NCBI GenBank assembly: GCA_021202575.1
Contig: JAJQCU010000208.1
Coordinates: 1 to 6,349 of the forward strand
Length of the DNA: 6,349 nucleotides
Source: Lachnospiraceae bacterium
Lineage (GTDB): Bacteria; Bacillota; Clostridia; Lachnospirales; Lachnospiraceae
Direction of reading: 5' to 3'
Shown piece by piece: positions 4,914 to 6,349 of the stretch. The first letter of the stretch is position 1; every line of letters starts with the position of its first letter. Made by a program: the position numbers and the translations under genes. The notes under the pieces are model-generated. The model made no database searches, had not been told where the DNA came from, and saw nothing but the letters and a program-made list of their open reading frames with translations.

Positions 4914-6349
4914 TCACACCCACGCAGGGATATATTTCATATATCTTGGTGCGGTATCCGGATCCAACGGTTTTATCAGTCCGGCAGTCATTGTATCTTT
5001 TATAATTCTGGATGCCTTTACTCTGTCTTTATCCCCCAGATCAAACAGCTCTCTTATATCCGAATTACTGATGGAGCCAAACTCCACATATGCTAAACAG
5101 GCCTGCATATAGCATGTACGGATTCGGTCCTCTTTTGTGATCATATCAAATGGTATTTTTGAAAACATAACCGCTTTTGTGAACTGGTTGCTCTGGTTAA
5201 TTATCATCGGCGCAAGCAATTTATTTTTCCCGGTAGCGCGAATCACTTTATCATAACCGCTTCCGCGTTCTTCACAGATGCCGCATTTATGCATAAACCC
5301 TGCCATATTCTCATTTCTCGAAACCGGCACAGTGTCTACCATGCGATTGACATCCACTAGAGGTGCGCCCGTATTGGAAAATTCAATCCGGTTGCTGAAA
5401 ATTTCCACCATCGGGCTTGTACCGCGCTGTTCCAGTGACTGGTGAATCATGATGTTTGCGAGTAATTCCCGAACAGCAATCTCCGGAAATGCATATACAG
5501 AATGACGTACAGTCCCCTCTATCACCTCCTCCTGCGGAATCACTGCCATGATATATTGTACAATTTCCTCGTGAGAAAAAACATACCCTGACGCAAACTC
5601 CCTCTCACTGATTCCATCCAGACGGTCTGTATTTTTATATCGAATAACCCTGACAGCCCGTTTCATCAATGTTTCAAAATCTTTGATATTTTTTCCTATC
5701 ATCAATACACCGAGGTTGGTAATATCATAATTTCCGGCATCATTCTTTTTCAGAAATTTTTCATGGCAGAAATCATCCATAATGCTTTCACGATTTCTCG
5801 GTACCGGAAGCTGCATGATGTCATAATATCTTGAAAAATCCAGCAAATGTATTACGTCATCCTCAGACACATTATGTTTTGCTGTACGAAGTTCAAAAGC
5901 CGTAGTATCAAAGCGTTTCCATAGCTCCTGTTCTTTTTCCGGATAATCAACCAGAGGCTTCAGATTACTGCCAATTCGAATCATGGCAAGAGAGCCATAT
6001 TTGACCGGTTCTTTTTCTGCACAGGGTATTTCAAGCAGGATAACTTTTTTCCCATCTTCCATAAACACATCATAAAAATAGAAGCTGATTTTCGGGTTAA
6101 TCATTCTGGTAAGCCATGCTTCCAGTTCCTCATTTCCCTTACGCGCTTTACGGTATTCAAAGTCTGTCCCAACAATTTGATGTGTATCATCCGCAATGCC
6201 CCAGACAATATATGCGTTCGGACGTTCGCATAAGGCAGCCGCATTACTTAATCCGGAAATATATTTTGCTATTCTTTCCGGATCTTTATTATTGCACTTA
6301 AATTCCACCCACTCTGTCTCTGCAGGAAGTTTTACAAGTTCCCTGACGA
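4914..6349 (-). CDS. AlbA_2/Schlafen-domain ATP-binding protein, putative regulator (5' end missing)
   Basis: The frame is open to the right edge, and the codons before the GTG at 6308 read RELVKLPAETEW, which fits the usual N-terminus of this family, so the true start lies outside the window. About 477 residues are visible. Numbered from the GTG codon, 1-120 is an AlbA_2 (Schlafen-type, PF04326) domain with WVEFKCNN just before and across the GTG, then YIVWGIAD at 33-40 and RIGSN at 111-115. About 195-206 (ITNLGVLMIGKN) leads into a HATPase_c_4-like region: RELLANIMIHQS at 280-291 stands for the N-box (N285), EFSNTGAP at 309-316 for the G1 region, and ERGSGYDKV at 347-355 for the glycine-rich turn. 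Residues 395-460 look like a winged helix. Such proteins are often labelled transcriptional regulators or RecG-related, but their biochemistry is poorly known. The DNA is AT-richer than the next two genes, suggesting acquisition. Confidence 0.85.
   Translation of the reverse strand, partial: VRELVKLPAETEWVEFKCNNKDPERIAKYISGLSNAAALCERPNAYIVWGIADDTHQIVGTDFEYRKARKGNEELEAWLTRMINPKISFYFYDVFMEDGKKVILLEIPCAEKEPVKYGSLAMIRIGSNLKPLVDYPEKEQELWKRFDTTAFELRTAKHNVSEDDVIHLLDFSRYYDIMQLPVPRNRESIMDDFCHEKFLKKNDAGNYDITNLGVLMIGKNIKDFETLMKRAVRVIRYKNTDRLDGISEREFASGYVFSHEEIVQYIMAVIPQEEVIEGTVRHSVYAFPEIAVRELLANIMIHQSLEQRGTSPMVEIFSNRIEFSNTGAPLVDVNRMVDTVPVSRNENMAGFMHKCGICEERGSGYDKVIRATGKNKLLAPMIINQSNQFTKAVMFSKIPFDMITKEDRIRTCYMQACLAYVEFGSISNSDIRELFDLGDKDRVKASRIIKDTMTAGLIKPLDPDTAPRYMKYIPAWV

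Noticed and set aside
6306..6308. GTG as the start of the AlbA_2 gene
   Set aside because: The frame continues upstream with RELVKLPAETEW, which belongs to the domain's conserved N-terminus, so the gene begins outside the window.

Overview
The window looks like chromosomal DNA from an anaerobic Firmicute, most likely Clostridia and probably Lachnospiraceae. This is inferred from the clostridial style of the CarB and PfkB-kinase proteins, the AGGAGG-type ribosome binding sites, and the mix of GC-rich housekeeping genes with AT-rich intergenic DNA. No species can be named. Every gene supported here lies on the minus strand, so transcription runs from right to left.

Layout in transcription order: (1) 6349-4914, the 3' part of an AlbA_2/Schlafen-type ATP-binding protein whose start lies outside the window, in DNA visibly AT-richer than the next two genes. 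(2) 4913-4717, an intergenic gap holding two copies of a 21-bp direct repeat and a probable promoter. (3) 4716-3763, a PfkB/ribokinase-family kinase. (4) 3762-3427, a 336-bp gap with a good sigma-A promoter, a perfect 19-bp palindrome over its -10 box, and a 77-nt palindromic element with perfect 22-bp arms. (5) 3426-199, carB, the large subunit of carbamoyl-phosphate synthase, interrupted by one in-frame TGA at 720-718. The 902-codon part before the stop holds both ATP-grasp halves; the part after it holds the allosteric MGS-like domain, with its own ATG 9 nt beyond the stop. (6) 198-50, a second gap with a 76-nt palindromic element related to the first. (7) 49-1, the first 16 codons of another gene, possibly DUF1015 family.

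carB would make carbamoyl phosphate for pyrimidine and arginine synthesis, but carA, the glutaminase subunit it needs, is not next to it. The kinase and the AlbA_2 protein have no evident functional link to carB.

The two most notable points are the stop codon at the boundary between the CarB catalytic core and its regulatory domain, and the two related palindromic elements on either side of carB. These share architecture and core-end sequences, while their arms differ by paired, compensating changes. That suggests a family of repeats or structured RNAs selected for its fold. I see no CRISPR array, tRNA, rRNA or transposase gene.
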